Source of the DNA: Clostridia bacterium
GTDB lineage: Bacteria > Bacillota > Clostridia > Oscillospirales > Butyricicoccaceae
NCBI GenBank assembly: GCA_017556565.1
Contig: JAFYMQ010000203.1
Span: forward strand, 1-6,816
Direction of reading: 5' to 3'
Length of the DNA: 6,816 bases
The translations under genes and the position numbers were made by a program. The notes under the pieces are model-generated. The model made no database searches. It was not told where the DNA came from and saw nothing but the letters and a program-made list of their open reading frames with translations. Positions 5,840-6,816 of the stretch are shown here, piece after piece; positions within the stretch are counted from its first letter, which is position 1, and the number at the start of each line of letters is the position of its first letter.

Positions 5840-6816
5840 ATGTCTGAAAACGGAAAGAATAAAATAGTCAGGCGCGTACTGTCGGCGCTTATATGCGTTG
5901 CGATGGTGGCGGTGGCGGTGATTGCCATGTTTGACGGAAGTCAGGCTCAGGCAATATCTCAGAAAGAAGTCGACAAGCTCAAAAATCAGCTGTCCAGCAT
6001 CACCGCCCAGCGCAAGGAGCTTGAGCAGGAGCTTGCATCCCTCGACAAGCAGCAGGCGAGCATGACCCAGCAGATCGACGTGCTGGACAAGAAGATCGCC
6101 GCCGCAAGCGAGGAGATCGATCTTCAGCTTGCGCTTATCGACACGCTGGCCAAGCTTATTGAGACCAAAGAAGCCGAGCTGCTGCAGAGCGAGCAGGAGG
6201 TCGATGAGCAGTACGAGCTTATTCGTATGCGCGTCAGATTTATGGCAGAGCGGGGCAACAAGAGCTATCTCAGCATTTTGCTTTCGGCAGGCAGCTTTTC
6301 GGATTTTCTGACCCGATTCGAGGTCATAAAAGCTATCGTCAATCACGACAACAGCGTATTTGATGCCTTCCGCGCCGCCTGCAAAGAGGTGGCCGACCAG
6401 AAAGCCTCTTTGGAGCAGACCTATGACGAGGCCGAAGCTCAGGAAAAGAAGCTTGAGGACAACAAAAAAACGCTGGAAGCCGAAATGGCTCAGCGCGAGA
6501 GCACCATGGCAGACCTGGTCGCTCAGGAAGCTCAGGCAAAAAAAGAGTACAACTCCATCGCGGCAGAAGAGGACAGACTTATTGCCGACGTCCGCGACGC
6601 GGTCAACGAGCTTGCCAAGCAGGAAAGCAGCGTCTACGTAGGCGGCAAGTTCCAGTGGCCTCTGCCCGCAGTCAACAATATCGTTACCTGCGTTTACGGT
6701 ATGCGTACCCATCCCATTACCGGCGTATACAAGCTGCATACCGGTGTTGACCTGAGAGCAACCTCGGGCACACCCATATATGCCGCCAACTCGGGCAAAG
6801 TCATCACCTCCACCTA
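5840..6816 (+). CDS. Coiled-coil M23 peptidoglycan hydrolase, EnvC/PcsB-like (3' end cut by right edge)
   Basis: The first 325 codons are present. A basic N-terminus and hydrophobic segment (about residues 11-32) with SQAQA before residue 39 form a signal peptide or signal anchor. Long Gln/Glu/Lys-rich coiled coils cover about 41-130 and 180-262. Between them lies a PcsB-like block with RFMAERGNKSYLSILLSAGS and FSDFLTRFE (133-161). After residue 268 the M23 (LytM/lysostaphin) domain begins: FQWPLPA, then YGMRTHPITG, then HTGVD with the first two expected zinc ligands, His300 and Asp304, and GTPIYAANSGKV. The final HxH ligand motif would lie beyond the edge. AGAAGGAG (5825-5832) precedes the ATG. 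In E. coli, EnvC has a degenerate M23 domain and activates amidases; here the visible ligands are intact, so direct endopeptidase activity is likely. Control by FtsEX is inferred from the operon and the coiled-coil layout. Confidence 0.92.
   Translation, partial: MSENGKNKIVRRVLSALICVAMVAVAVIAMFDGSQAQAISQKEVDKLKNQLSSITAQRKELEQELASLDKQQASMTQQIDVLDKKIAAASEEIDLQLALIDTLAKLIETKEAELLQSEQEVDEQYELIRMRVRFMAERGNKSYLSILLSAGSFSDFLTRFEVIKAIVNHDNSVFDAFRAACKEVADQKASLEQTYDEAEAQEKKLEDNKKTLEAEMAQRESTMADLVAQEAQAKKEYNSIAAEEDRLIADVRDAVNELAKQESSVYVGGKFQWPLPAVNNIVTCVYGMRTHPITGVYKLHTGVDLRATSGTPIYAANSGKVITST

Noticed and set aside
4727..6739. Very long minus-strand open frame (670 codons) opposite ftsX, the small peptide and the hydrolase gene
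   Set aside because: It lies opposite well-supported genes with clear family motifs. Its translation is rich in His, Cys and Leu in the way expected when CTC/GAG/AAG-rich coding DNA is read from the other strand, with no recognisable domain. Codon bias that suppresses antisense stops explains it.

Overview
The window looks like a chromosomal segment from a moderately GC-rich member of the Clostridia, most likely Oscillospiraceae/Ruminococcus-like. This is inferred from gene content (Mini-III RNase, RsuA, a CdaR/PucR-type regulator, FtsEX with a coiled-coil M23 hydrolase), from AGGAG/GGAG ribosome binding sites, and from strong gene-end C/G codon preference. No mobile element, CRISPR array, rRNA or tRNA was seen.

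Layout, left to right. Positions 1-393 hold the 5' part of a minus-strand hemolysin III/PAQR-family membrane protein, cut by the left edge. A 274-base divergent region (394-667) follows. It carries a minus-strand promoter, alternating inverted repeats, and a strong extended -10 promoter for the next gene. That gene (668-1267) is an XRE-type DNA-binding protein with four predicted membrane helices. It ends at an intrinsic terminator that it shares tail to tail with a small minus-strand hypothetical gene (1323-1604). A second divergent region (1605-1733) contains a perfect 10+3+10 palindrome over the promoter of a Mini-III ribonuclease gene (1734-2162). That gene overlaps an rsuA-type 16S rRNA pseudouridine synthase gene (2159-2860) by four bases, giving an RNA-maturation pair.

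From 2903 onward there is a new promoter and an apparent operon: a CdaR/PucR-like transcription factor (2983-4065), ftsE (4081-4785), ftsX (4772-5677), an unlisted-size 35-residue membrane peptide (5684-5791), and a coiled-coil M23 peptidase (5840 to the right edge). FtsE/FtsX form an ATP-driven membrane complex that, in other bacteria, activates a coiled-coil peptidoglycan hydrolase outside the cell. The last gene has exactly the features expected of that partner. The small peptide and the regulator are the least understood parts of this module.

The most interesting items are the tiny protein between ftsX and the hydrolase, the regulator placed at the head of a cell-separation operon, the attenuator-like or operator-like repeats before the hemolysin III gene, and the palindrome on the Mini-III promoter. 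None of these proves a wholly new system. The rest is ordinary housekeeping content.
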